A stretch of DNA of 64,000 nt from Roseburia intestinalis L1-82 (lineage in GTDB: Bacteria > Bacillota > Clostridia > Lachnospirales > Lachnospiraceae). The number at the start of each line of letters is the position of its first letter. Positions within the stretch are counted from its first letter, which is position 1. The notes under the pieces were generated by a model. That model worked only from the letters and a program-made list of their open reading frames with translations. It was not told the origin of the DNA and ran no database searches. Location of the stretch: NCBI RefSeq assembly GCF_900537995.1, contig NZ_LR027880.1, forward strand, positions 2,116,001 through 2,180,000. The letters run 5' to 3'. The position numbers and the translations under genes are program-made. Shown in pieces: positions 27,582 through 36,032 of this stretch.

Positions 27582-28460
27582 TTATGCCATATAGATATAT
27601 CCGCCAATCGAGATCACACCCACGATCAGACAGTAAATGGCAAAACCTGTAAATTTTTTTCTGCGTACAACGATAAGCATTGTCTTAATGCAGACATATC
27701 CCACCACTGCGGCTATGATCATACCAACTACATAATATGCAATCTCTGCACCGGAAAGTGCAACTGCCGTGCAGTCTTTTAATTCCAGTACCAGTGCTCC
27801 AAGAATTGCCGGTATTGACATTAAAAATGAGTATTTTACGGCAAAATTGCGGTTAAAGCCGCTGAGCAGACATGCCGTGATCGTTGTTCCGGAACGTGAC
27901 AATCCCGGAAGTGTTGCGATTCCCTGTGCTATTCCGACTCCAAATGCATTTGTATATGTAACGCTCTTTGGCAATTTTTCTCCATCTCTGGTATGATCTG
28001 CAATAAAAAGCAGGACAGCGGTAAGGATCAGGCAGATACCCGGTATCAGCAATATCTCCGATGCCATCTCGACAACATCTTTTCCAACCACACCGATGAT
28101 TCCGGTTGGAATGGTAGATACAATGATCAAAACGACTAATTTACGGTAACTGCTGTTTACGATCCGGAGGTAAGGTTCGTCTGTCTTACCGGTTTTATTT
28201 CCGATAAACCGGATAAGGTTAATAAAACAGTCTCTGATGATTCCGATTCCCTCCACGATCATTTTTAAAACATCTTTATAGTAAACAATGCAGATTGCTG
28301 CTAATGTTCCGATATGTAAAAGGACATCAAACAGAAGTCCTGTGTCTGTATCCACACCAAATAATATCTTAAAAATCGCCAGATGTCCGGAACTGCTCAC
28401 TGGCAAAAATTCTGTTAAACCCTGTATGATCCCCATTAGTATTGCCTGTAATAATGACAT
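27582..28460 (-). CDS. uppP: Undecaprenyl-diphosphatase UppP (BacA type)
   Basis: A 292-residue integral membrane phosphatase regenerating undecaprenyl phosphate for cell-wall synthesis. The N-terminal motif GIIQGLTEFLPVSSSGHLAI and the second motif GIAQGIATLPGLSRSGTTI hold the catalytic Glu, Ser and Arg of the BacA family; seven or more hydrophobic segments follow. Bacitracin tolerance is a family property. Start ATG 28458-28460 has GGAGG 5 bases upstream; the frame extends 32 codons further without support. Located between tepA and ftsK/spoIIIE. Confidence 0.94.
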   Translation of the reverse strand: MSLLQAILMGIIQGLTEFLPVSSSGHLAIFKILFGVDTDTGLLFDVLLHIGTLAAICIVYYKDVLKMIVEGIGIIRDCFINLIRFIGNKTGKTDEPYLRIVNSSYRKLVVLIIVSTIPTGIIGVVGKDVVEMASEILLIPGICLILTAVLLFIADHTRDGEKLPKSVTYTNAFGVGIAQGIATLPGLSRSGTTITACLLSGFNRNFAVKYSFLMSIPAILGALVLELKDCTAVALSGAEIAYYVVGMIIAAVVGYVCIKTMLIVVRRKKFTGFAIYCLIVGVISIGGYIYMA

Positions 28461-28563
28461 ATCTGCCTCCTCTTTGTATCTTCGTAATAAATCGTTCTTT
28501 TGCGGTAACTTTTTACATACATATTTTATCTTACCATATTTGAGGCAGATTGTCATTAACTGG

Positions 28564-29217
28564 TTATTTTTTTTCTATCATCTGATGCAGTCGGGAAAAT
28601 GCATCGGAAATACCACCGACCTCATTGATCAGTCCTTCCTCCACCGCTTCTTTCCCGACCAGGATTGTACCAAGATCTTTTGTGAGGATTCCTGTATTCA
28701 TCATCAGCTCCTCCAGACGTTTTTCACTTGCTTTCGAATGGGTGCTGATAAAGTGAACGATCCGGTCCTGCATCTGTTTAAAATAGTCGTACGTCGGTTT
28801 TGCACCAATCACGGTTCCACTCATGCGCACCGGATGGATCACCATGGTTCCGGATGGCACAATAAACGAATAATCGGTCGATACCGCTAAAGGCACACCG
28901 ATGGAATGACTGCCGCCAAGGACTAATGAAACCGTTGGTTTGCGGATCGATGCGATCATTTCGGCGATTGCAAGACCGCTTTCCACATCACCTCCAACCG
29001 TATTTAAAAGCAGCAGCAGCCCTTCTGTATCCGGGTTATCTTCCAGCTCTGCCAGTTTTGGAAGAACATGCTCATATTTCGTCGTTTTTGTGGTTGCCGG
29101 AAGACAGTCATGTCCCTCAATCTCCCCGATGATCGTCAGCAATGAAATTTTATTTTTCATCTGGATCTGTCCAAACTCTCTGATCTCCTCATTTTTCTTT
29201 TCCTGATTTTCTGCCAT
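28564..29217 (-). CDS. tepA: ClpP-family serine protease TepA-like (YmfB)
   Basis: A 217-residue ClpP-fold protein. The oxyanion-hole strand is LLLNTVGGDVESGLAIAEMI, the nucleophile Ser lies in LGGSHSIGVPLA and the His in TMVIHPVRM. These forms (TepA/YmfB) lack the Clp ATPase-docking features of true ClpP. In Bacillus TepA helps degrade signal peptides or spore proteins and lies beside spoIIIE, as here. Start at ATG 29215-29217 because GGAG lies 6 bases upstream. An open frame to 29322 exists only because a repeat element in the leader happens to be open. Confidence 0.88.
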   Translation of the reverse strand: MAENQEKKNEEIREFGQIQMKNKISLLTIIGEIEGHDCLPATTKTTKYEHVLPKLAELEDNPDTEGLLLLLNTVGGDVESGLAIAEMIASIRKPTVSLVLGGSHSIGVPLAVSTDYSFIVPSGTMVIHPVRMSGTVIGAKPTYDYFKQMQDRIVHFISTHSKASEKRLEELMMNTGILTKDLGTILVGKEAVEEGLINEVGGISDAFSRLHQMIEKK

Positions 29218-29253
29218 GATATTCTCCATTCCTGCGCTGTTTTTTGCGCATCT

Positions 29254-29306
29254 CAAGTTTGTGCGCAAGCACAAATCTTGCGTGTGAAAAATCTTATTTT
29301 TCACAC
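29254..29306. repeat. Double-hairpin element in the tepA leader
   Basis: Two adjacent inverted repeats: CAAGTTTGTGC/GCACAAATCTTG (29254-29280, one bulged base) and GTGTGAAAAAT/ATTTTTCACAC (29282-29306, perfect, 3-nt loop). Neither is followed by a T-run. The compact double stem is like a dispersed REP-type element, though no second copy lies in this window. Confidence 0.6.
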
Positions 29307-29325
29307 TATACTCTTTTTCCATGAT

Positions 29326-29362
29326 ATAAAAAACAGGATGTTTGAAACATCCTGTTTTTTAT
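29326..29362. terminator. Terminator of glgA
   Basis: ATAAAAAACAGGATGTTT and CATCCTGTTTTTTAT form an almost perfect stem with terminal T-run on either strand; it separates glgA from tepA. Confidence 0.88.
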
Positions 29363-29457
29363 ACGATATTCTCATTTAGTATATCCGTCTGTAAAATAAT
29401 CATACAGAAAATCAATTTTACGCTTCTTTTGTATATCTTTATTTTAAAAAAGCATTA

Positions 29458-30909
29458 CTAACATCCGAGCAGATAATTATATAATCCCTCGTATTTTCCT
29501 TTGGAATTGTTCCAGGAATAATCATTTGCCATGCCGCGGTCAATCATCTGGTTCCACTGTTTCTTGCGGTCGAAGAAAATATGTTTGGAATAATTGATCA
29601 CAGAAAGCATTTCATCTCCATTATAATTTGCAAAGGAAAAACCGTCTCCCGTATTTTCATATTCGTTAAATGGTTTTACCGTATCTCTCAGTCCACCTGT
29701 TTCACGAACGATCGGAACTGTACCGTAGCGGAATGAAATAAGCTGTGTCAGGCCACACGGTTCGAAGCGGGACGGCATCAGGAATGCATCTGCTGCTGCG
29801 TACAGTTTGTGTGCAAGTTCATCGGAATAACAGATATTTGCAGAAACACGATCTCCATATTTCCATGCATAATGGCGGAACATGTTTTCATACTGCGGAT
29901 CTCCGGTACCGATAACAACCAGCTGTGTATAGTCGTCCACGATCCGGTCGATTGCATAATTTACAAGATCTAAACCTTTCTGGTCGGTCAGTCTTGAGAT
30001 CAGACCGATCATGTACTTTTTCTTGTCAACGGCAAGTCCTAATTCTGCCTGCAATTTTACCTTATTCATGTATTTTTTCTTACGGAAATCAGACGGCTTA
30101 TAGTTGGTATAAATCTTTGTATCCGCTGCCGGATCATATACCTGATAATCAATACCGTTTACAATACCCTGCATATCAAAATGCCGTGCAGACAACAGAC
30201 CATTTAAACCTTCTCCATAATACTCGGTCTGAATCTCCTGTGCATAGGAATCACTGACTGTAGTGATATAATCGGCATAGACAAGACCACCCTTTAACAT
30301 GTTGGCATCTTTTTTAAATTCCAGCTTATCCGGTGTAAACAGGGAAGCTGAAAATCCGGTCAGTCCCTGCATGGTCTTGATATCCCATACTCCCTGGAAC
30401 TTTAAGTTGTGGATCGTCATAATACTCTTCATGCCCCAGTAAAAGGAATCAGCCTGAAATTCATTTTTTAGATATACCGGAATCAGACCTGTCTGCCAGT
30501 CATGACAGTGAATGATATCCGGACAGAAGTCGATCTGTTTTAACATGGACAAAACAGCCTTGTCAAAGAAACAGAATTTTTCAATATCATAACGGACATC
30601 ACCGTACGGTACTGCACAGTTAAAATATTCCTGATTATCAATAAAATAATATGTAATGCCATCCATGACATATTTTAAAATACCGACATACTTATTCGTA
30701 ATATAACTGCCGGCACTCATATAAAAATGAGCAACATATTCAAACTTGCTGCGAAACTTGTCCGGTATGCAGCTGTAATTCGGTATTACAACCCGGACAT
30801 CCCACTCGTTTTTGTCAAATTCCTTCGGCAATGCTCCACATACATCTGCCAAACCCCCGGTTTTAATAAACGGAACACACTCCGATGCTGCAAAAAGTAT
30901 TTTCTTCAT
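29458..30909 (-). CDS. glgA: Glycogen synthase (ADP-glucose)
   Basis: A 483-residue GT5 glycosyltransferase. The ADP-glucose-binding KTGGLADVCGALP lies at residues 15-27 and the second-domain motif with the catalytic Glu pair is PSRFEPCGLTQLI near residue 375. It extends alpha-1,4-glucan from ADP-glucose for glycogen storage. ATG at 30907-30909 with GGAG upstream is preferred over one four codons earlier. It stands alone with its terminator; no other glg gene is in the window. Confidence 0.93.
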   Translation of the reverse strand: MKKILFAASECVPFIKTGGLADVCGALPKEFDKNEWDVRVVIPNYSCIPDKFRSKFEYVAHFYMSAGSYITNKYVGILKYVMDGITYYFIDNQEYFNCAVPYGDVRYDIEKFCFFDKAVLSMLKQIDFCPDIIHCHDWQTGLIPVYLKNEFQADSFYWGMKSIMTIHNLKFQGVWDIKTMQGLTGFSASLFTPDKLEFKKDANMLKGGLVYADYITTVSDSYAQEIQTEYYGEGLNGLLSARHFDMQGIVNGIDYQVYDPAADTKIYTNYKPSDFRKKKYMNKVKLQAELGLAVDKKKYMIGLISRLTDQKGLDLVNYAIDRIVDDYTQLVVIGTGDPQYENMFRHYAWKYGDRVSANICYSDELAHKLYAAADAFLMPSRFEPCGLTQLISFRYGTVPIVRETGGLRDTVKPFNEYENTGDGFSFANYNGDEMLSVINYSKHIFFDRKKQWNQMIDRGMANDYSWNNSKGKYEGLYNYLLGC

Positions 30910-31044
30910 AGCAATCTCCATTCCTGTGTTTATTCTTCAAATCTTAATTACTATTATCATATAACATTTCCGAAAAGAATACCATATTTTTTTACTGCAA
31001 AGCAAAAAAATTTAATACAATGTAAAAAAACTTTTATTTTCATA

Positions 31045-31079
31045 TAAAAAACGACACAGACTTTTCATCCATGCCGTTT
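31045..31079 (-). terminator. Terminator of yebC
   Basis: On the minus strand AACGGCATGGA pairs with TCTGTGTCGTT using several G-T pairs, followed by a T-run; located just after the yebC stop. Confidence 0.6.
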
Positions 31080-31102
31080 ATCTTATGTACCTTGAATCTT
31101 AT

Positions 31103-31831
31103 TTATTCATCCCAGTTGTGATATACTTCCTGAACATCATCATCATCATCCAGCAGATCAAGAATACGGTTGATATTTGTTAAATCTTCCTCTGCTGTCA
31201 GCTCTACATAATTCTGTGGAATCATTGTAACCTCTGCTTCTGCCATAGGGATCTTCTCTGCTTCAAGTGCAGCGTGTACTGCCTCAAAATCATTCGGATT
31301 TGTGATGATCTCGTAGCTGTCATCTTCCTCAGAAAAATCCTCTGCGCCTGCATCAAGTGCGATCATCATCAGATCATCCGCATCCATCTCACAGTCTTCT
31401 TTTGCGATAATGATCTGTCCCTTTTCATCGAACATATAGGAAACGCATCCCTGTGTACCGATGCTTCCGTGTCCCTTTGTAAATGCGTTACGGACATTGG
31501 CAGCTGTGCGGTTCTTATTGTCGGTCAGACATTTTACGATGATAGCTGTTCCACTCGGACCATATCCCTCATAGGTACAGTACTCGTAATTGACAGAGTT
31601 TCCTTCACCGGATGCCTTTTTGATACCACGCTCAATCGTATCGTTTGGCATGTTACTTGCTTTTGCTTTGGCAATGACCTGAGCCAGTTTAAAGTTGTTT
31701 GCAGGATCCGGGCCGCCATCTTTTACTGCAACGGCAATCTCACGTCCGATAATTGTAAAAATCTTTCCTTTTGCTGCATCATTTTTTTCTTTTTTGTGCT
31801 TAATATTCGCAAATTTGGAATGTCCTGACAT
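31103..31831 (-). CDS. yebC: YebC/PmpR-family regulator
   Basis: A 242-residue protein of the TACO1/YebC family starting [20 protein letters not shown], the diagnostic N-terminus, with the acidic C-terminus [15 protein letters not shown]. YebC proteins bind DNA as regulators and, in recent work, help ribosomes through proline-rich stretches. The family N-terminus fixes the ATG at 31829-31831; the frame extends upstream to 31876. It is followed by a terminator and appears monocistronic. Confidence 0.94.
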   Translation of the reverse strand: MSGHSKFANIKHKKEKNDAAKGKIFTIIGREIAVAVKDGGPDPANNFKLAQVIAKAKASNMPNDTIERGIKKASGEGNSVNYEYCTYEGYGPSGTAIIVKCLTDNKNRTAANVRNAFTKGHGSIGTQGCVSYMFDEKGQIIIAKEDCEMDADDLMMIALDAGAEDFSEEDDSYEIITNPNDFEAVHAALEAEKIPMAEAEVTMIPQNYVELTAEEDLTNINRILDLLDDDDDVQEVYHNWDE

Positions 31832-31914
31832 AAATACTTCCTCTTTTCTCACTTGTTTATTGCTTCGAAAATACATTTTATTTTATCACTATTTCCGTTT
31901 TCTGGCAAGCCTAT

Positions 31915-32262
31915 TTATGTATACAGCTCTAAGCTTACCTCAAGCGCCTTATCTATTTTCACCAGAATCTGGGAATCTAAATGACATACCTTGTCTTTCA
32001 AACGTTTTTTATCGATTGTGCGAAGCTGCTCTAAGAGCACCACAGAATCTTTGACCAGATCATATTTTCTGCTGTCAAGTTCTACGTGTGTTGGAAGCTT
32101 CGCTTTATTCATCTGGGATGTGATTGCTGCACAGATCACGGTTGGACTGTGCCTGTTGCCAACATCATTCTGTATTATGAGCACCGGTCTTACACCGCCC
32201 TGTTCTGAGCCGATGACCGGTCTTAAATCTGCATAAAAAATATCACCACGTCTAATTACCAT
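31915..32262 (-). CDS. mazF: MazF/PemK-type endoribonuclease without adjacent antitoxin
   Basis: A 115-residue mRNA interferase of the EndoA (NdoA) type: [21 protein letters not shown] with the catalytic Arg region in [10 protein letters not shown], then the Thr in VICAAIT. EndoA cleaves mRNA at short specific sites. In Bacillus the gene order is alr-ndoAI(antitoxin)-ndoA; here only 72 bp separates alr from mazF and no ribbon-helix-helix antitoxin is encoded on either strand there. The ATG at 32260-32262 gives the family-standard length and is preceded by GGAGTGG. Confidence 0.9.
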   Translation of the reverse strand: MVIRRGDIFYADLRPVIGSEQGGVRPVLIIQNDVGNRHSPTVICAAITSQMNKAKLPTHVELDSRKYDLVKDSVVLLEQLRTIDKKRLKDKVCHLDSQILVKIDKALEVSLELYT

Positions 32263-32334
32263 ATACTTCCACTCCATTTTCTTGCTTTACGGATAGTATT
32301 GCCAATTTTTACTGGTGTATTCCATTCCTTTCTA

Positions 32335-33504
32335 TTATTCCGAAAAATGATCTCTCGTACCGATGATCCGTCCACCATGGATATAAACACGTGGTATACG
32401 TTTTCCAAGATCACAGGCGAATTCATAATTAAAACGTCCGGATAACCCGCCGACCTCTTCCATGGTAATGCACTCATCACCATCCCTGCCGATCAGTATC
32501 ACTTCATCCTCATTTTTAACATCCGGAATATCTGTGACATCTACCATAAACTGATCCATACAGACACGGCCAAGAATCGGTGCACGCCTTCCGTGGATCA
32601 GAACAGCTCCTTTGTTTGAAAGTCCTCTCGCGTAGCCGTCTGCATAACCGACCGGGATCGTTGCAATCATACGCGGTTCTTTTGTGACATAAGTTCCGCC
32701 ATAACTGATTGCCCTGCCAGCCGGAAGCTCTTTTACATATGCAACATGTGTCACAAGCGATAATGCAGGTTTTAAGCTGATTGCCGTCTTATCCACGTCC
32801 TCAGACGGCCACATTCCATAAAGCGTAATCCCTGCACGCACCATATCCATGTTTGCCTCCGGGATATCGACAATTCCTGCACTGTTTGAGCAGTGGTGAA
32901 TCGGGATACTTACCCCGCGTTCTTCTAACATGTCGATCATTTTACGGAAAAGTTTTATCTGCTGGTATGTCGGCTCCTTATCTTTTTCATCTGCTTTTGC
33001 AAAATGGGTAAAAATACCCTCCACTATAATATGCGGTAGTTTTGAAAGCTGTGCCATCTCATCCGCAGCTTCTTCCGTAACCTGATAACCGATCCGGCTC
33101 ATTCCGGTATCAATTGCAAAATGAATCTTGCAGTCCCTGCCGATACTTGCAGCCGCAACGGAAAGCTTTTCTGCCATCTCTCTGGTAAATACGGTCGGAC
33201 GGATGCCCGCTTTGATCATATCCACATACTGATCCGGGAACACATATCCTAAGATCAGGATTGGTTTCTGGATCCCGTGATTTCGAAGGATCAGTCCCTC
33301 TTCCACCGTGGCAACCGCATAACCGTATAGATAATCAAGTTTTTCAATCGTCTCTGCAATCTCTACGGCACCATGTCCATAGCCGTCAGCCTTGATGACC
33401 GCCATAATTTTTGTATCTTTTGCAATGTTCCCACGCATTGCATCCATGTTGTGAAGAATTGCATCCAGATCGATCTCCGCATGCACTCTGCTGTATCTGT
33501 TCAT
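32335..33504 (-). CDS. alr: Alanine racemase
   Basis: A 389-residue PLP enzyme producing D-alanine for peptidoglycan. The PLP Lys lies in AVIKADGYGHGAVEIA, the catalytic Tyr in the C-terminal domain is in AISYGGTYVTKE, and VGYADGYARGLSN follows. The ATG at 33502-33504 (MNRYSRVHAEIDLD) has GGAG 6 bases upstream, better than the TTG four codons before. It lies between nnr and mazF, the same association as the Bacillus ydcC-alr-ndoA region, minus antitoxin. Confidence 0.95.
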   Translation of the reverse strand: MNRYSRVHAEIDLDAILHNMDAMRGNIAKDTKIMAVIKADGYGHGAVEIAETIEKLDYLYGYAVATVEEGLILRNHGIQKPILILGYVFPDQYVDMIKAGIRPTVFTREMAEKLSVAAASIGRDCKIHFAIDTGMSRIGYQVTEEAADEMAQLSKLPHIIVEGIFTHFAKADEKDKEPTYQQIKLFRKMIDMLEERGVSIPIHHCSNSAGIVDIPEANMDMVRAGITLYGMWPSEDVDKTAISLKPALSLVTHVAYVKELPAGRAISYGGTYVTKEPRMIATIPVGYADGYARGLSNKGAVLIHGRRAPILGRVCMDQFMVDVTDIPDVKNEDEVILIGRDGDECITMEEVGGLSGRFNYEFACDLGKRIPRVYIHGGRIIGTRDHFSE

Positions 33505-33565
33505 GTTGTTCTCCAATCTATTTTTTTCATTACTTTTTTGTTCAACACAAAATCTATACGCGCTT

Positions 33566-35104
33566 TTACTGTTGTGTGTAAATATTTAGTACCTTTTTGA
33601 TCCCGGTGATCAGATCCGAGGCTGTAAGGCCCTGTAAACCTGTCGTCTGTACCATGATATCACCTGCCAAACCGTGAAGGTATACTCCAAGAGGTGCCGC
33701 CTGATATGATGTCAGTTTCTGTGCCATAAGTGCACCGATCAAACCGCTTAGTACATCCCCGCTTCCTGCAGTTGCCATTCCCGGATTACCGGAAAGATTC
33801 AGATACCTTTTATGATCCGGCAGTGCGGTCACTGTATGTTCATCTTTCAGGACGCAAATAACCTGATTTTCATCTGCAAAATCTGCAGCTGTCTGCAACA
33901 GATTCTTCTGGATTTCTCCAACTGTTTTTCTGGTAAGCCTGCTCATCTCTCCAAGATGCGGTGTAATCACGGCAGTATTCTTAAAATTTTTCCATCTATC
34001 TGCCCCCTGCACTCCGGTGTTTTTCTGCTCTGCCACCAGATTTAATGCATCAGCATCAAAAAGAAATGCTTTATTCTCATGTGACGTTCCATATTCTAAC
34101 ACAAAATTTAATATCTGTGCAGAAGTTTTTTCTTTTCCTAGTCCGGGACCGATCACAATGGCATCTGCCCAGTCAAGGATCTCCCTCAGAACCGGTTCTT
34201 CCGGTACTAAAGTTTTATCGTAAGTAGTAAGAACCGCCTCCGGAACACTGCACTGTAAAATAGCTCTGTTTTCCTCCGGAGTCAGCACACGCACCAGACC
34301 ACACCCTGTGGCATAAGCTGCTTTCGCAGACAAAACTGCCGCCCCTGCCATATTGACACTTCCGGCGATCAGCAAGAGTTTTCCATAACTGCCCTTATTA
34401 GAATGGCTTTTTCTTTTTGGCAGTATCGAAAAATCTTTTTCTTCAAGTGCCATCACGGCCGGCGGTTCACCCAGCCAGCTTTCTTTCGTGATGCCAATAT
34501 CACATACAATGATCCTGCCGGCATACTCATTTCCCGGCCAGAGGATACTGCCTAATTTTTCAAATGCAAATGTGATCGTAAGATCTGCACGAAACGCTGT
34601 GCCTAAAATGGCTCCCGTGTCCGCAGAGATCCCGGATGCAATGTCTACCGCCGCTTTTTCCCCGGAAAGTTCATTCATCCGGCACAGCATATCTGCATAT
34701 TCACCGGTCACATCTCTTGAGAGTCCCACACCAAATATTGCGTCTATTACAAGAGTAGGTCTGATCTTTTCCGGGATATCCATGTATATAGAAATACCGT
34801 ATGCATTTAAAATATCCTGCTGTACCCTGTTTGACTCCGAACAGTGCTCTTTATTTCCGGCATAAACGACCGTGACAGCATGTCCTTCCAAAAATAAAAG
34901 GCGTGCGATCGCAAGACCATCTCCACCGTTATTTCCACTGCCACACACAATGAGTACTTCCGTAAGATCCACATTTTGTCTATGCAGCTCTTCCACAAAT
35001 GCTATTGCAGCGCGCTCCATCAAGAGAAGTCCCGGCACCTTAAAATGTGAAATGGTATTTGCATCATATTTTTGCATTTCCCGGCTGTCTACAAGATATT
35101 TCAT
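33566..35104 (-). CDS. nnr: Bifunctional NAD(P)H-hydrate repair enzyme
   Basis: A 512-residue fusion. Residues 1-215 form the YjeF_N epimerase (LIVCGSGNNGGDGLAIARLL) that interconverts R- and S-NAD(P)HX. Residues 225-512 form the ribokinase-like ADP/ATP-dependent dehydratase with SKAAYATGCGLVRVLTPEEN and the anion hole SGNPGMATAGSGDVLSGLIG. The enzyme restores damaged NAD(P)H. AGGAGG precedes the ATG. Its leader contains two exact copies of a 54-bp repeat. Confidence 0.94.
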   Translation of the reverse strand: MKYLVDSREMQKYDANTISHFKVPGLLLMERAAIAFVEELHRQNVDLTEVLIVCGSGNNGGDGLAIARLLFLEGHAVTVVYAGNKEHCSESNRVQQDILNAYGISIYMDIPEKIRPTLVIDAIFGVGLSRDVTGEYADMLCRMNELSGEKAAVDIASGISADTGAILGTAFRADLTITFAFEKLGSILWPGNEYAGRIIVCDIGITKESWLGEPPAVMALEEKDFSILPKRKSHSNKGSYGKLLLIAGSVNMAGAAVLSAKAAYATGCGLVRVLTPEENRAILQCSVPEAVLTTYDKTLVPEEPVLREILDWADAIVIGPGLGKEKTSAQILNFVLEYGTSHENKAFLFDADALNLVAEQKNTGVQGADRWKNFKNTAVITPHLGEMSRLTRKTVGEIQKNLLQTAADFADENQVICVLKDEHTVTALPDHKRYLNLSGNPGMATAGSGDVLSGLIGALMAQKLTSYQAAPLGVYLHGLAGDIMVQTTGLQGLTASDLITGIKKVLNIYTQQ

Positions 35105-35110
35105 GAAATC

Positions 35111-35231
35111 CTCCTTGTTTTGCGGAGCAAAATGCGACTGCCTTTGCAGGAGCAGAGGATTTTTCTCCTTGTTTTGCGGAGCAAAATGCGACTGCCTTTG
35201 CAGGAGCAGAGGATTTTTCTCCTTGTTTTAT
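35111..35231. repeat. 54-bp tandem repeat, two copies plus 13 bp
   Basis: Units at 35111-35164 and 35165-35218 start CTCCTTGTTTTGCGGAGC and appear identical; a partial third begins at 35219. Each unit contains a GTTTTGC/GCAAAAT hairpin. They lie in the leader of nnr, downstream of the rex terminator on the minus strand. The unit length divides by three and leaves the frame open, but a 62-residue ORF made only of repeats is unlikely to be a gene. Confidence 0.85.
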
Positions 35232-35235
35232 AAGG

Positions 35236-35265
35236 CAAAAAACGCCGCACATAAATCTGTGCGGC
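35236..35265 (-). terminator. Terminator of rex
   Basis: GCCGCACA and TGTGCGGC (35244-35265) form a perfect 8-bp stem with 6-nt loop; on the minus strand GTTTTTT follows. Confidence 0.88.
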
Positions 35266-35297
35266 AGCTATTTGCTCTCTACATTTACAGCACCTTT

Positions 35298-35951
35298 TCA
35301 GTTGCCGTTTTCTTCTGCTTTTTTGTTTCTGACAATGTTGTAAGACAACTGCATCAGACTGTCGGAAAGATGTACATTCTCCACGACAACATTTTTGTCG
35401 ATCAATTCAAGATCTACATGGGCAAAATTCCAGATTGCACGGATTCCAAGTCCGACCAGCCTGTTTGCAATCGCATCTGCCTTTTCCTTCGGCATGGTCA
35501 GCGCTGCGATATCTACCTGATTTTCTTCACAGAAACTCTCTAATTCATCTAACATACGGATTTTGATCCCGCGTACAGTCACTCCGTCAAGCGCCGGATT
35601 TACATCAAAAAGTCCTATGATAACAAAGCCAAGTTTCTCAAATTTTACATAATTGGTAAGTGCCTGACCAAGGTTACCGGCACCCATTACAATAATATTG
35701 TGTCTCTCATTCAAACCTAAGATCTTACCGATCTCTTCATATAAATATTTTACATTATAGCCGTAGCCCTGCTGACCGAACCCGCCAAAATTATTCAGAT
35801 CCTGTCTGATCTGGGATGCGGTCACATTCATCCGTTTGCTCAGATCATTGGATGATATACGCTCCACACCGGCGTCTAATAGTTCTCCGAGGTAACGGTA
35901 ATAACGCGGCATCCTTCGGATCACTGCCTGTGATATCTCTTTTTCCTGCAC
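35298..35951 (-). CDS. rex: Redox-sensing transcriptional repressor Rex
   Basis: A 217-residue repressor. The N-terminal winged helix (about 10-80) includes RISSNDLSKRMNVTASQIRQ; the C-terminal Rossmann domain has the NADH loop VMGAGNLGQAL. Rex represses fermentative and NADH-oxidising genes when NAD+/NADH is high. Start probably GTG at 35949-35951 with AAGGTGG upstream; a GTG four codons earlier is also open. The promoter is consensus-perfect, with a possible Rex-like site beside it. Confidence 0.93.
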   Translation of the reverse strand: MQEKEISQAVIRRMPRYYRYLGELLDAGVERISSNDLSKRMNVTASQIRQDLNNFGGFGQQGYGYNVKYLYEEIGKILGLNERHNIIVMGAGNLGQALTNYVKFEKLGFVIIGLFDVNPALDGVTVRGIKIRMLDELESFCEENQVDIAALTMPKEKADAIANRLVGLGIRAIWNFAHVDLELIDKNVVVENVHLSDSLMQLSYNIVRNKKAEENGN

Positions 35952-35984
35952 AAAAGGTTCCACCTTTCTTACGTTCTCTCGTTT

Positions 35985-36013
35985 ATTATAGTGATTTCCC
36001 CTGTGTCTGTCAA
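35985..36013 (-). promoter_or_regulatory. Consensus promoter of rex
   Basis: Minus strand TTGACA (36008-36013), 17-bp spacer, TATAAT (35985-35990): full consensus. It lies just past the end of the ABC-F gene. Confidence 0.85.
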
Positions 36014-36014
36014 T

Positions 36015-36032
36015 GTGTGAAATTTTTAACTA
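36015..36032. promoter_or_regulatory. Possible Rex operator
   Basis: TAGTTAAAAATTTCACAC on the minus strand is a partial match to the Rex site TTGTTAA-N4-TTAACAA and abuts the -35 of the rex promoter, so autoregulation is possible. Confidence 0.3.

Noticed and set aside
35064..35252. 62-codon minus-strand ORF made of repeated units
   Set aside because: Consists of the 54-bp repeat plus part of the nnr start and rex terminator; frame is open only because the unit divides by three.
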